The notes under the pieces: generated by a model | Seen by the model: only the letters and a program-made list of their open reading frames with translations | Told to the model about the DNA's origin: nothing | Database searches by the model: none | From: Hungatella sp. UBA7603 | GTDB taxonomy: Bacteria; Bacillota; Clostridia; Lachnospirales; Lachnospiraceae | Reading direction: 5' to 3' | NCBI GenBank assembly: GCA_002478865.1 | Contig: DLJZ01000014.1 | Coordinates: 18,898-56,427 of the forward strand | Length of the DNA stretch: 37,530 nucleotides | Shown: positions 1 to 8,234 of the stretch, piece after piece | How positions within the stretch are numbered: position 1 is the stretch's first letter | Layout: each line of letters starts with the position of its first letter | Program-made: the position numbers and the translations under genes

Positions 1-36
1 GAACCCCACTTTCTTTCTATGGTTCTTGATTACTGC

Positions 37-558
37 TTAAGCATTCGGGGTATCATACTCTTGGGGTTCTTCTCCCAAGGAAAAGAGCAGCTTTTTTAAC
101 AGATCGTTAAAAAGAACCGTCTCTTTCTTTGATAGATCTTTTAAGATGGAATTTTCTGTTTCCGTGTGAGTTAGCACTGCTTCTGTGATCAGGTCGAAGC
201 CTTTTTTTGTTAACTGCACGTAGATGGTTCTTCGATCGGAATCATCATGGGTACGGCGGACCAATTCTTTTTTTTCCAGAGTATCAATCCGGTTTGTCAT
301 AGCACCTGAGGTGATCATAAGGGACTGATAAAGATCCGTAGGTTTCAGTCGGTAATCATTGCCGGAACGCCGAAGGGCAGCAAGTACATCAAACTCCCCG
401 CTGTTAAGGTTGTATTGTGAAAAATTCTTCCCTAACCTCTTTTCTATATGTTTTGCGACTCGATTCAGCCGTCCCAAAACAGCCATGGATTCAGTACCAA
501 GCTCCGGCAGTTCCTCGTTCCATTGTTCCATAAAGTTGTCAACTTTGTCTTTTTTCAT
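37..558 (-). CDS. MarR-family transcriptional regulator
   Basis: A 173-residue cytoplasmic DNA-binding protein of the MarR family, which usually acts as a dimeric repressor released by small molecules. The winged helix-turn-helix lies at about residues 50-115: the recognition segment reads SGAMTNRIDTLEKKELV and the wing has the family hallmark DSDRRTIYVQLT. Long N- and C-terminal helices would form the dimer. The gene is divergent from a DMT-type exporter, and two matching palindromes lie in the 178-bp gap, so autoregulation together with control of the exporter is the natural inference. The inducing ligand cannot be told. The family call is firm; the regulatory target is inferred from position. 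Confidence 0.93.
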   Translation of the reverse strand: MKKDKVDNFMEQWNEELPELGTESMAVLGRLNRVAKHIEKRLGKNFSQYNLNSGEFDVLAALRRSGNDYRLKPTDLYQSLMITSGAMTNRIDTLEKKELVRRTHDDSDRRTIYVQLTKKGFDLITEAVLTHTETENSILKDLSKKETVLFNDLLKKLLFSLGEEPQEYDTPNA

Positions 559-607
559 AGTAACAGTGTAACATCAGAAAAATAAAAAAACAAGAACAAT
601 TTTAAAG

Positions 608-635
608 TCAAGTATCTTAATGTTAAGATACTTGA
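608..635. promoter_or_regulatory. MarR-type operator 1 (28-bp palindrome)
   Basis: The two 14-base arms are exact reverse complements except for the central base pair, with core TATCTTAA/TTAAGATA. It covers the -35 TTGACA of the exporter promoter. Its other arm supplies a TTGACT-like -35 (605-610) facing the regulator gene. A dimeric regulator bound here would block both directions. Binding by the adjacent MarR protein is inferred. Confidence 0.75.
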
Positions 636-660
636 CAAGAAAAGGAGATTGTCATATAAT
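632..660 (+). promoter_or_regulatory. Consensus sigma-A promoter of the DMT exporter
   Basis: TTGACA at 632-637 and TATAAT at 655-660 are separated by exactly 17 bases, a perfect match to the vegetative consensus. Transcription should start near 667. Such a strong promoter is usually kept silent by a repressor, which fits the operator on either side. Confidence 0.85.
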
Positions 661-665
661 TCAAT

Positions 666-683
666 TATCTTAACGTTAAAATA
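666..683. promoter_or_regulatory. MarR-type operator 2
   Basis: An 18-bp palindrome, TATCTTAAC/GTTAAAATA, with one mismatch between the arms. It repeats the core of operator 1 and falls on the predicted transcription start. The centres of the two sites are about 53 bp apart, near five helical turns. Confidence 0.7.
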
Positions 684-736
684 CTTTTGATTAAGACAAA
701 TGTTACGTTAGAAAAACGAAAAGAAAGGACAACCAT

Positions 737-1639
737 ATGAAAGATTTTAAAGATACTCTTATGACCATGATTACTCCCATGCTGTGGGGGTCCACCTATA
801 TGATTACTGCTGTATTCATCCCAATTGACAGACCCATCTTCGTAGCTCTAATGAGGGGTCTTCCCATCGGACTTTTGCTTTTGTTATTTTATCGCAAGTT
901 TCCAAAAGGAATCTGGCTGTTTCGATCCATCTTACTTGGGAGCTTAAATATAGGAATCTTTTTCCTGCTATTATTTATAGCGGCTTATCGTCTTCCTGGT
1001 GGAATCGCCTCTATTGTAGGAAGTGTCCAACCTGTTTTTATTATTTTCTTAAGCTGGATTATCTTAAAGGAGAAGCCCACTGCCAATTCCTTTCTTGCCA
1101 TCGGAATGATTTTTGTGGGAGTGTTCTTTTTGTTCTTTAAGCAGCAAGCAGCCATTGATCCCATTGGAGTCATTGCCGCATTGATAGGTTCCGCACTGAT
1201 GTCCCTTGGAGTGGTGTTAACCAAGTACTGGGGAAAGCCAGATGGAGTAAGTCAGATGGTCTTTACCTCCTGGCAGTTGTTTTTTGGAAGCCTGATCTTA
1301 ATTCCAGCCTTTTTATTTCTGGAAGGTCCGGTTCCACCGCTGTCCACACAAAATATTTTGGGAATTGCCTTTATTGGAATTTTTAACACAGGACTAGCGT
1401 ATTATCTCTGGTTTCGAGGGATTGAAAAGATTGGACCTGCGAAAGCATCTTTTTTAAATCCCATCAACCCTCTAACCGCTTTTTTCCTTGGTTACTTGAT
1501 GCTGGGACAGACCATTAACTTCCTTCAGATTCTAGGCGTTATCATTATTATTTCCAGCGTCTTTGTATCACAAAGCAAGAGAAAGATTAAAAAGCCGGTG
1601 ACTGCTACCAAAAGTCAGCCACAAAATAGCTTCGAATAG
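737..1639 (+). CDS. DMT-superfamily (EamA) exporter
   Basis: A 300-residue integral membrane protein of the drug/metabolite transporter superfamily, with two EamA repeats and about ten predicted membrane helices. The first repeat begins with the typical TPMLWGSTYM stretch; the second ends with NPINPLTAFFLGYLMLGQ, followed by a basic cytoplasmic tail. These proteins export small metabolites or toxicants, but substrates cannot be predicted from sequence. The start is supported by AAAGGA at 724-729. It is divergent from the MarR regulator and carries its operators, so it is probably induced by the same substrate. The family is certain, the cargo unknown. Confidence 0.9.
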   Translation: MKDFKDTLMTMITPMLWGSTYMITAVFIPIDRPIFVALMRGLPIGLLLLLFYRKFPKGIWLFRSILLGSLNIGIFFLLLFIAAYRLPGGIASIVGSVQPVFIIFLSWIILKEKPTANSFLAIGMIFVGVFFLFFKQQAAIDPIGVIAALIGSALMSLGVVLTKYWGKPDGVSQMVFTSWQLFFGSLILIPAFLFLEGPVPPLSTQNILGIAFIGIFNTGLAYYLWFRGIEKIGPAKASFLNPINPLTAFFLGYLMLGQTINFLQILGVIIIISSVFVSQSKRKIKKPVTATKSQPQNSFE

Positions 1640-1648
1640 ACATAAGAA

Positions 1649-1772
1649 GGGGCTGTTGCATAAAGCAATCACCTTAATAATTAGAAAATGCACCTTAATA
1701 CAGGTTTTTAAAGCCTGCTTAAGGTGCATTTTTTGTGGAGTATTTTATCGAGGGGCTATTTTGCAACACCCC
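1649..1772. repeat. MITE-like inverted-repeat element
   Basis: The block begins GGGGCTGTTGCA (1649-1660) and ends TTGCAACACCCC (1761-1772), whose reverse complement is GGGGTGTTGCAA, so the ends are imperfect terminal inverted repeats. GGGGCTATTTTGCAA just inside the right end repeats the same words. Similar GGGGCTGTTGCA ends occur on some insertion-sequence families (recalled, not searched). There is no coding capacity inside. It sits between two convergent genes and carries their terminator hairpin. A non-autonomous element is likely but no second copy is in this window. Confidence 0.45.
1685..1734. terminator. Bidirectional terminator between convergent genes
   Basis: The stem pairs AAAATGCACCTTAA with TTAAGGTGCATTTT (an inner ACAGG/GCCTG-like helix continues it) and is followed by a T run. 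The A run on the left makes it work on the other strand too. It serves the DMT exporter and the ABC exporter operon. Confidence 0.8.
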
Positions 1773-1790
1773 ATCTGTTTTAATTTAAAA

Positions 1791-3590
1791 TTAAGCCGTT
1801 TGTTCTTCGTCAGAACCTGAATCAGCAAACTGGCTGTTATAAAGCTTTTCATAGAATCCCTGTTTCGTAAGAAGCTCTTCATGAGATCCCTGCTCAATGA
1901 TGGTGCCGTGATCCATCACAAGGATAAGATCTGCATCCCGGATAGTAGACAGCTTATGAGCGATGATAAAACTGGTTCGCCCCTTCATTAAGTTGTTCAT
2001 GGCCTTTTGAATCTCTGCCTCTGTTCTGGTATCGACACTTGAAGTGGCTTCATCAAGGATTAAGATGGCAGGATCCGCTAAGATAGCTCTGGCAATGGTT
2101 AAAAGCTGCTTTTGACCTTGGGATACGTTGGAGCCGTCTTCCGTAAGAATGGTTTGATATCCTTCTGGCAGGGTGCGGATAAAATGATCCGCTCTGGCAG
2201 ATTTGGTCGCTGCAATCACATCTTCTTCCGGTGCATCAAAGTTACTGTAGGCGATGTTATCTTTAATGGAACCGCCAAAGAGCCAGGTGTCTTGTAAAAC
2301 CATACCGAACTTACTTCTAAGTTCCGCTCTTGACATGGACTTAATATCTACGCCATCGATTTTAATAGAACCACCCTGAATCTCATAAAAACGCATGAGA
2401 AGGTTTACCAGGGTTGTTTTGCCGGCACCAGTAGGGCCTACGATGGCAATCCGATCAACAGCGTTTATCTCAATGTTGATGTCCTTCATAAGAATATGGT
2501 CATCGGAATATCCAAAACGCACGTGTTCAAAGGAAACCTCTCCCTTTGTTTCAGGAAGAACCTCCAAAGAGACGTGATCTGGAACTTCATCAAGCTCATC
2601 CATGATCTGAAAGTATCGGATGGAAGCCGCAAAAGCGGACTGCATGGAGCTGATGATCTGGGAACATTCAATAACCGGTTCAGAGGATTTATCCGCATAC
2701 TGGATAAAGGCCTGGACAGTACCAATGGTCATTCTGCCCTGTATGATGTTAATAACACTTAAGGCAGCAATGATGGTGTACCCGAAGTTATTAATAAGAC
2801 GGATGCATGGGGAGACGATATACTGAGCAATCTGGGAGGAAGTGCTGTGCTGATACAGCTCTCCATTGATTTTTCGAAACTCCTCTAAAGTAGCATCTTC
2901 CTGGTTAAAGGCTTTGATTACAAGCTGCCCGGTAAAGGTTTCTTCCACCGCTGCATTTAACTCGCCCATAGAGGTCTGGTAATTTAAAAAGTATTTTCTG
3001 GATTTTCCAGAAAGGATCATAGTCAAAACGGTTGCAATTCCAATGGTAAGGAATGCCACTATGGATAATGTTGGACTGATATAAAGCATCATAGCGATGG
3101 CACCAATGATGGATATGACTGAGGCAATGAGCCTGTTAAAGCCTTCTCTTAAGGCATCTGCTATCTTTTCCACATCATTAGTAGCACGGCTTAGGATATC
3201 CCCTCGTTCCGTTGCATCAAAAAAGCGGAGAGGCAGACGGTTTAGCTTATCCATTAAGGAACTTCTCATATTTAAAGTCACTGTTTCTGTCACAGTAGCC
3301 ATCAGGTAATTTGCCAGATAGTTTGTAATAAAACTTAATATATAGAGCGTGAGGAGAATGCCAAAAATATCGCCCATGGTATCCCAATTCACCTGAAAAC
3401 GGGTGCCATTTAATACGGAGGTCTTAATCCCATTTGCAAGTTGATCCAGTGCTTTTCCTAAAAATATAGGAGATACGATGAAAAGGGCTGCACTTAATAT
3501 AGTAGTTACAATGATTAAAGCTAACTTAAGCCTAGATCCCTTAAAATAAGTGAACAGTCTTACTATAGTACCTTTTTTCTTCTTATTCAT
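1791..3590 (-). CDS. ABC exporter half-transporter with canonical catalytic Glu (subunit B)
   Basis: A 599-residue fused permease/ATPase of the multidrug ABC exporter type. About six membrane helices occupy residues 20-320. The nucleotide-binding domain has Walker A GPTGAGKT (385-392), Walker B ILILD (509-513) followed by catalytic Glu514, and switch His545. Its signature is VSQGQ (489-493) instead of LSGGQ. The start overlaps the stop of the upstream half-transporter by eight bases (ATGAATAA), implying translational coupling. With that partner it should form a heterodimer like TM287/288, LmrCD or BmrCD, having one consensus and one degenerate ATP site. The substrate is unknown; drug or lipid-like export is inferred from the family. 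Confidence 0.93.
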   Translation of the reverse strand: MNKKKKGTIVRLFTYFKGSRLKLALIIVTTILSAALFIVSPIFLGKALDQLANGIKTSVLNGTRFQVNWDTMGDIFGILLTLYILSFITNYLANYLMATVTETVTLNMRSSLMDKLNRLPLRFFDATERGDILSRATNDVEKIADALREGFNRLIASVISIIGAIAMMLYISPTLSIVAFLTIGIATVLTMILSGKSRKYFLNYQTSMGELNAAVEETFTGQLVIKAFNQEDATLEEFRKINGELYQHSTSSQIAQYIVSPCIRLINNFGYTIIAALSVINIIQGRMTIGTVQAFIQYADKSSEPVIECSQIISSMQSAFAASIRYFQIMDELDEVPDHVSLEVLPETKGEVSFEHVRFGYSDDHILMKDINIEINAVDRIAIVGPTGAGKTTLVNLLMRFYEIQGGSIKIDGVDIKSMSRAELRSKFGMVLQDTWLFGGSIKDNIAYSNFDAPEEDVIAATKSARADHFIRTLPEGYQTILTEDGSNVSQGQKQLLTIARAILADPAILILDEATSSVDTRTEAEIQKAMNNLMKGRTSFIIAHKLSTIRDADLILVMDHGTIIEQGSHEELLTKQGFYEKLYNSQFADSGSDEEQTA

Positions 3591-5334
3591 GTTTCCTCTC
3601 CTCCTTTCTATTTAATTCTTCTTCACTTAACTGCGTAGCAGCAATCTGCTGATAGACGGAACAGGTTTTCATAAGTTCCTCATGCCGTCCAATGCTGACC
3701 ACCTTTCCATCATCAAGAACAAGAATCTGGTCGGCATCCATGATGGTGCTGATTCTCTGAGCCACAATAACAAGGGCGGAATCCTTGATCTGAGATTTTA
3801 AGGCTTTTCTTAAAAGAGAATCTGTCTTATAATCCAGAGCAGAGAAGCTGTCGTCAAATACATAGACTTCCGGTTTTTTAATAAGAGCTCTGGCAATGGC
3901 GACACGCTGCTTTTGTCCGCCGGATAGATTGGTGCCTGCCTGAGCTACATACGATTCGTAGCCATCGTCTAGATTTTCTATGAATTCATGAGCCTGCGCC
4001 ACCTTGGAAGCAGCAATGATTTCCTCCATCGTTGCATCTTCCTTGCCAAACCGTATATTGCTCTCGATGGTTCCTCGAAACAAGAATGCCTTCTGGGGAA
4101 TAAAGCCGATTTTATCTCTTAATGCCTTCTGAGGATACTCTATAATATTGATTCCATTTAAAAGGATTTCCCCTTCTTGAATCTGATAAAAATGAGGAAT
4201 CAAGTTTGCAATTGTTGATTTTCCGGAACCTGTTCCACCAATAATGGCGGTTGTCTGCCCTGGTTTTGAAGTAAAGGAGATATGACTTAATACCGGTTCC
4301 TCTGCATTTGCATACATAAAGGAAACATTTCTAAACTCAAGGGTTCCTTTTAAATCACTTTTTGGAGTAGCATTGGCATCATCAACGATTTCCGGATTCA
4401 GGTTTAAAATCTCATTGATACGCTCCACACTAATAAGAGCACGGGGAATTTCCATAAATCCCATAACAGCCATAACGCTGCAAAAAAGAATAATGGTCAG
4501 GTATTCAATGAGAGCAAAGATACTTCCGATTTCCATAGAGCCGTTTGATACCTGAATGCCACCAAACCAGATGACAGAAGCAACGCTTAAATCTAATATT
4601 ACAAAAAGGAATGGTAATAATATAGCGAAGACTCTTCCAGTTTTTATTGTGGTATCCCGGTAATCGTAACAAGCTTCCACAAACCGGTCTTTCTCATATT
4701 CTTCCCGATTAAATGCCCGGATTACTCTTACACCAGTAATGACTTCCCGTAGCACATAGGTAACCCGGTCCATCTTTATTTGGATCTTTTGAAACAAAGG
4801 AATGGCTCTTTTGCCAATCAAAAATGCCATAACTCCGAAAAATAAAATGACCACAATAAAAAACAAGGCCATTTCCACGTTGGTGCGAAAGGCGAGGGTA
4901 AGACCTACTATAGTCATGATAGGTGCAGGTAAAAGAACTCTTAATAACATCATAGTTGATCTTTGAATGATATTAATATCACTGGTACTGCGGGTGATCA
5001 TAGAAGCAGTACCAACCGTTTTAAAATCAGTGAGAGAGTATGTCTGTGCTTTCACAAACACAGCTTCTCTTAAATCCCTGGCCAGTCCAGCCGCAGCTTT
5101 TGCTGATAATATGGCAGAGACAATGGAACTGACTCCTCCAAGTACAGCAACCGTAAGCATAAGCCCGCAAATGCGATAGATGTAAGGAAGGTCCTGATTG
5201 GCTGCCCCCACATTGATCAAGCTGGCTGTTAGTGTAGGAATATACATGGCAGTAAAGTTGTTGAAAATTAATAATATTATGGCACCTGCCAAAAGCCTTT
5301 TATGTGGCCTTATGTAAGGCAGTAATTGTTTCAT
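3583..5334 (-). CDS. ABC exporter half-transporter with degenerate ATP site (subunit A)
   Basis: A 583-residue permease/ATPase and first gene of the exporter operon. Membrane helices lie in residues 15-300. Walker A is GGTGSGKST (366-374) and the signature LSGGQ (470-474) is intact. The residue after Walker B is Asp495 rather than Glu (FDDSFSALD), and the switch His is Gln526 (VAQRIST). Together with the altered signature of subunit B this makes one non-hydrolytic site, the pattern of heterodimeric exporters. The start follows AGGAGG with a good spacing. Transcription comes from a MerR-type 19-bp-spacer promoter just upstream, divergent from the MerR regulator, so induction by exported compounds is likely. 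Confidence 0.93.
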   Translation of the reverse strand: MKQLLPYIRPHKRLLAGAIILLIFNNFTAMYIPTLTASLINVGAANQDLPYIYRICGLMLTVAVLGGVSSIVSAILSAKAAAGLARDLREAVFVKAQTYSLTDFKTVGTASMITRSTSDINIIQRSTMMLLRVLLPAPIMTIVGLTLAFRTNVEMALFFIVVILFFGVMAFLIGKRAIPLFQKIQIKMDRVTYVLREVITGVRVIRAFNREEYEKDRFVEACYDYRDTTIKTGRVFAILLPFLFVILDLSVASVIWFGGIQVSNGSMEIGSIFALIEYLTIILFCSVMAVMGFMEIPRALISVERINEILNLNPEIVDDANATPKSDLKGTLEFRNVSFMYANAEEPVLSHISFTSKPGQTTAIIGGTGSGKSTIANLIPHFYQIQEGEILLNGINIIEYPQKALRDKIGFIPQKAFLFRGTIESNIRFGKEDATMEEIIAASKVAQAHEFIENLDDGYESYVAQAGTNLSGGQKQRVAIARALIKKPEVYVFDDSFSALDYKTDSLLRKALKSQIKDSALVIVAQRISTIMDADQILVLDDGKVVSIGRHEELMKTCSVYQQIAATQLSEEELNRKEERKHE

Positions 5335-5398
5335 ATTGTCCTCCTGTATATCGTTTTCGTTGATAAATAATATCTTGACGGATGTTTGCAGCTATGTC

Positions 5399-5429
5399 AT
5401 TATAAAGTATAGGGTAACCCTAAAGTCAA
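5399..5429 (-). promoter_or_regulatory. MerR-type promoter and operator of the ABC exporter
   Basis: On the minus strand TTGACT (5429-5424) and TATAAT (5404-5399) are 19 bases apart, the long spacer characteristic of MerR-activated promoters. Centred in the spacer is the palindrome TAGGGT-T-ACCCTA, which extends with two mismatches to 10-base arms (5406-5426). The neighbouring MerR-type protein should bind and untwist this site. A weaker TTGACG at 5375-5380 may belong to a plus-strand promoter for the regulator itself. Confidence 0.85.
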
Positions 5430-5492
5430 GAATATTTATAAAAGTATAAAAAATACTAACAACTTTACTTTTAATGATAGAAAGGGAAGCAT

Positions 5493-6320
5493 ATGTCTGG
5501 AACTAACAAACAATATTTGACCACCAAAGAATTTGCCCACCTTTGCGGAGTGAGTAAGCACACATTATTTCATTATGATGAAGTGGGAATCTTAAAGCCG
5601 GAATTGGTAAAACAAAATGGCTATCGCTATTATTCCGTCAAGCAGTTTTTTACGTATGATATCATCCACATTTTAAAACAGGCAGGCTCTTCTCTTAGGG
5701 AAATCAAGGCTTATATGAATGATTATAACCCGGATCTATTTCTTTCTATACTAAGGCAAAAGGAAATGCAGCTTGAGGCAGAGATAAAAAAGACGAATCT
5801 TATGAGAAATAAAATATTAGCCACGATAGAGACCACAGAAGAAGCCTTACGTTGTGTCTATGGGGTTCCTTATTTGGAGGATTGCAGGGAAGAATATTAT
5901 ATTGTGGTTAAGATGATGGAAGAGGCTTCTGCAAAAGAGGAGCTTGAAAAGCTAAGAGATCATTTTGAGTATTGTGATGAATTAAGTGGAGAGACAGAGT
6001 TGTTACTTGGTGCCATATTAAAGAAGGAAGATGTTCTTTCCGGGGAATATATGAGAGTTTCATACTACAGCAGTAAGATACGGGCATACATTGACAGCGA
6101 ACGAGTTCATACAAAGAAGGCGGGAATCTATGCCGTAGCAATTCATAAAGGCTCTTATGAGCAGACATTTGAAACCTACAACCAACTAAAATCATTTATA
6201 GAAAAAAACCATATGGTTATTGATGGGGATGCCTATGAGGATGATATGCTGAGTCATCTGGCTGGTGTGGAGTCCAATGAGTACGTTGTAAAGATCCAGA
6301 TTCCCGTAGTTCCCGTGTGA
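5493..6320 (+). CDS. MerR-family activator with GyrI-like effector domain
   Basis: A 275-residue regulator. Residues 9-77 form the MerR winged helix ([27 protein letters not shown], with [10 protein letters not shown] as the wing). A coiled coil at about 85-125 should dimerise it. The C-terminal 150 residues resemble the GyrI/BmrR effector-binding domain ([15 protein letters not shown], ending IQIPV), which binds bulky hydrophobic or cationic ligands. The start follows AGAAAGGGA. It is divergent from the ABC exporter, whose promoter has the MerR-type 19-bp spacer, so it is probably a BmrR-like multidrug-responsive activator. The Nudix gene begins 44 bases downstream and may be cotranscribed. 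Confidence 0.9.
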   Translation: MSGTNKQYLTTKEFAHLCGVSKHTLFHYDEVGILKPELVKQNGYRYYSVKQFFTYDIIHILKQAGSSLREIKAYMNDYNPDLFLSILRQKEMQLEAEIKKTNLMRNKILATIETTEEALRCVYGVPYLEDCREEYYIVVKMMEEASAKEELEKLRDHFEYCDELSGETELLLGAILKKEDVLSGEYMRVSYYSSKIRAYIDSERVHTKKAGIYAVAIHKGSYEQTFETYNQLKSFIEKNHMVIDGDAYEDDMLSHLAGVESNEYVVKIQIPVVPV

Positions 6321-6364
6321 GTAAAATAGAGACAGTTAATACAGTAGAATAGGAGGGATTTACT

Positions 6365-6976
6365 TTGAATAGAAAAGGTTTTTCTGGCAGGAAGCCAGGA
6401 ATCATTGGAGAGGAAGCCTTCCGTAAGTATGCAGTTTTAGTACCTGTGATTGAAGTTTCTGGAGTTCCTCATCTATTGTTTGAAAAAAGATCAGGAACAC
6501 TAAGGCGTCAACCCGGAGAAATCTGTTTTCCAGGTGGTAAACTGGAACCAGGAGAATCCTTAAGAGCATGTGCGATTCGGGAAACCATGGAAGAACTATA
6601 TGTACGCCGAAAACAGATTGAAGTATTAGGACCTGGTGATATGTATTTATCTCCCTTTAATTTAATGGTTCAACCCTTCATTGGAACTATAAAGGATTAT
6701 CAGGACACCTTCGGTACCGATGAGGTGGAGGCAATTATTAAGATTCCACTGGAGTTTTTTAGAACCCATCCAGCCAAGACCTTTACCAGTCGTTTGATTC
6801 AAGAACCACCAGATGATTTTCCATACGAATGGATACCAGGAGGAATGGAGTATCCATGGGTCAAAGGTACCCATGAAATCTCTTTCTACCAGTATGAAGA
6901 CACCACAATCTGGGGAATGACGGCTCAGATGGCTACGTCTGCCGTGAAGCTTATGGAGAGGTACCATATGATATAG
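6365..6976 (+). CDS. Nudix hydrolase, CoA diphosphatase-like
   Basis: A 203-residue Nudix hydrolase. The Nudix box is GKLEPGESLRACAIRETMEEL, with the catalytic REXXEE helix intact; the usual Gly near its end is Tyr. Just before it, LLFEKRSGTLRRQPGEICFPGG matches the extra motif of the NUDT7/NudL CoA pyrophosphatases, with Gln where His is common. The likely reaction is hydrolysis of CoA or CoA-ester pyrophosphate bonds using Mg2+ or Mn2+. The start is TTG at 6365, chosen because AGGAGGG lies at 6351-6357 and no better ATG exists. It follows the MerR gene closely. The family is secure, the substrate probable. Confidence 0.85.
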   Translation: MNRKGFSGRKPGIIGEEAFRKYAVLVPVIEVSGVPHLLFEKRSGTLRRQPGEICFPGGKLEPGESLRACAIRETMEELYVRRKQIEVLGPGDMYLSPFNLMVQPFIGTIKDYQDTFGTDEVEAIIKIPLEFFRTHPAKTFTSRLIQEPPDDFPYEWIPGGMEYPWVKGTHEISFYQYEDTTIWGMTAQMATSAVKLMERYHMI

Positions 6977-6991
6977 ATAGACGAGAGGTAG

Positions 6992-7078
6992 GCCAAAAGC
7001 TACGATGATTACAAAGCTCTGCAAAGAAAATACGAGGGAATCGAATTTGCCTATGATGGCATGAAGATTCAAATATAG
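6992..7078 (+). pseudogene. Possible 3' remnant of a lost gene
   Basis: A 28-codon open stretch immediately preceded by an in-frame TAG and ended by TAG. It reads like the natural C-terminus of a globular enzyme (YDDYKALQRKYEG ... FAYDGMKIQI), with an alternation of charged and hydrophobic residues unlike random translation. There is no start codon or ribosome site. I do not recognise the parent family with confidence. It may be the tail of a gene mostly deleted between the Nudix gene and hydE. Confidence 0.35.
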
Positions 7079-7180
7079 AAGTATAAGGTAATTGATAAAA
7101 TTTATGAAAAAGGACTTTCCCTTGATTCATTAAAATGGTAGTATAAACATACCGAACTTCTATGAAAAGGAGCTTATAAT

Positions 7181-8230
7181 ATGAAACACTTAATCGATAA
7201 ACTGTATGAGACACATGACCTTTCAAAGGAAGAGTTTGTTTATTTGCTTCAAAATTTTAATCAGGAGACAAGCGATTACCTGTTTTCTCTTGCTAGAACC
7301 TACAGCGAGAAGTATTTTGATAAAGAAGTTTACATTCGTGGTCTGATTGAATTCACCAATTATTGTAAAAATGATTGCTATTATTGTGGGATTCGAAGGG
7401 GCAACGGGAATGCGGACCGTTACCGCCTGAGCAAAGAAGAAATTTTGTCCTGTTGTAAGACAGGCCATGAGTTAGGCTTTCGTACCTTTGTGCTTCAGGG
7501 AGGAGAAGATCCTTTTTATACCGATGAGATTATGGTTGATATCATCAAATCCATTCGGGAAGGTTACCCAGACTGTGCCATTACTCTTTCGATCGGAGAA
7601 AAGACATACGACCAGTACTTAAAGTTTTATGAGGCAGGAGCAGACCGTTATCTCCTTCGCCATGAGACTGCCAATGAAGAACATTACACGAAGCTTCACC
7701 CACAATCGTTATCTCTGTCAAACAGAAAAGAATGTCTTAGAAACATAAAAAAGATCGGGTATCAGGTAGGAACCGGCTTTATGGTAGGATCTCCTTACCA
7801 GACTCCGGAATGTCTTGCAGAGGATCTTGCATTTATTAAAGAGTTATCCCCACAGATGGTGGGAATCGGGCCATTTATCCCCCATAAAGATACTCCCTTT
7901 GGGGATTTTTCGGCTGGAAGTGTTGACTTAACCTTATTTCTCATTGGAATATTAAGATTGATGCTTCCAAACGCCCTCCTCCCTTCCACCACAGCCCTTG
8001 GAACCCTTGATCCCAAAGGAAGAGAAAAAGGTATTTTATCCGGTTCCAATGTGTTGATGCCAAACTTATCCCCTATTGGTGTCCGCAAAAAATATGACCT
8101 CTACGACAACAAGATCTGTACTGGGGAAGAGGCCGCAGAATGCAACGTCTGCCTGAGAAACCGGGTTTCTTCCATTGGCTATCAAATCGTGGAAAAACGA
8201 GGGGATTTTGTAGAAGATAAGACAAGTTAA
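7181..8230 (+). CDS. hydE: [FeFe]-hydrogenase H-cluster maturase HydE (radical SAM)
   Basis: A 349-residue radical SAM enzyme. The [4Fe-4S]/SAM motif is Cys62-x3-Cys66-x2-Cys69 within IEFTNYCKNDCYYCGIRRGN, the HydE form. A second C-terminal set, Cys313-x7-Cys321-x2-Cys324, has the spacing of the auxiliary [2Fe-2S] site in Thermotoga HydE. HydE acts with HydG and HydF to build the diiron subcluster of [FeFe] hydrogenase, working on a synthon derived from HydG. The start follows AAAGGAG. No hydF, hydG or hydrogenase lies in this window, so the partners must be elsewhere. BioB- or PylB-like relatives are less likely given the Cys pattern. Confidence 0.9.
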   Translation: MKHLIDKLYETHDLSKEEFVYLLQNFNQETSDYLFSLARTYSEKYFDKEVYIRGLIEFTNYCKNDCYYCGIRRGNGNADRYRLSKEEILSCCKTGHELGFRTFVLQGGEDPFYTDEIMVDIIKSIREGYPDCAITLSIGEKTYDQYLKFYEAGADRYLLRHETANEEHYTKLHPQSLSLSNRKECLRNIKKIGYQVGTGFMVGSPYQTPECLAEDLAFIKELSPQMVGIGPFIPHKDTPFGDFSAGSVDLTLFLIGILRLMLPNALLPSTTALGTLDPKGREKGILSGSNVLMPNLSPIGVRKKYDLYDNKICTGEEAAECNVCLRNRVSSIGYQIVEKRGDFVEDKTS

Positions 8231-8234
8231 TTAT

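Noticed and set aside
5908..6195. Antisense open frames over the MerR gene and similar frames elsewhere
   Set aside because: They lie fully inside well-supported genes on the other strand and lack ribosome sites and family features.
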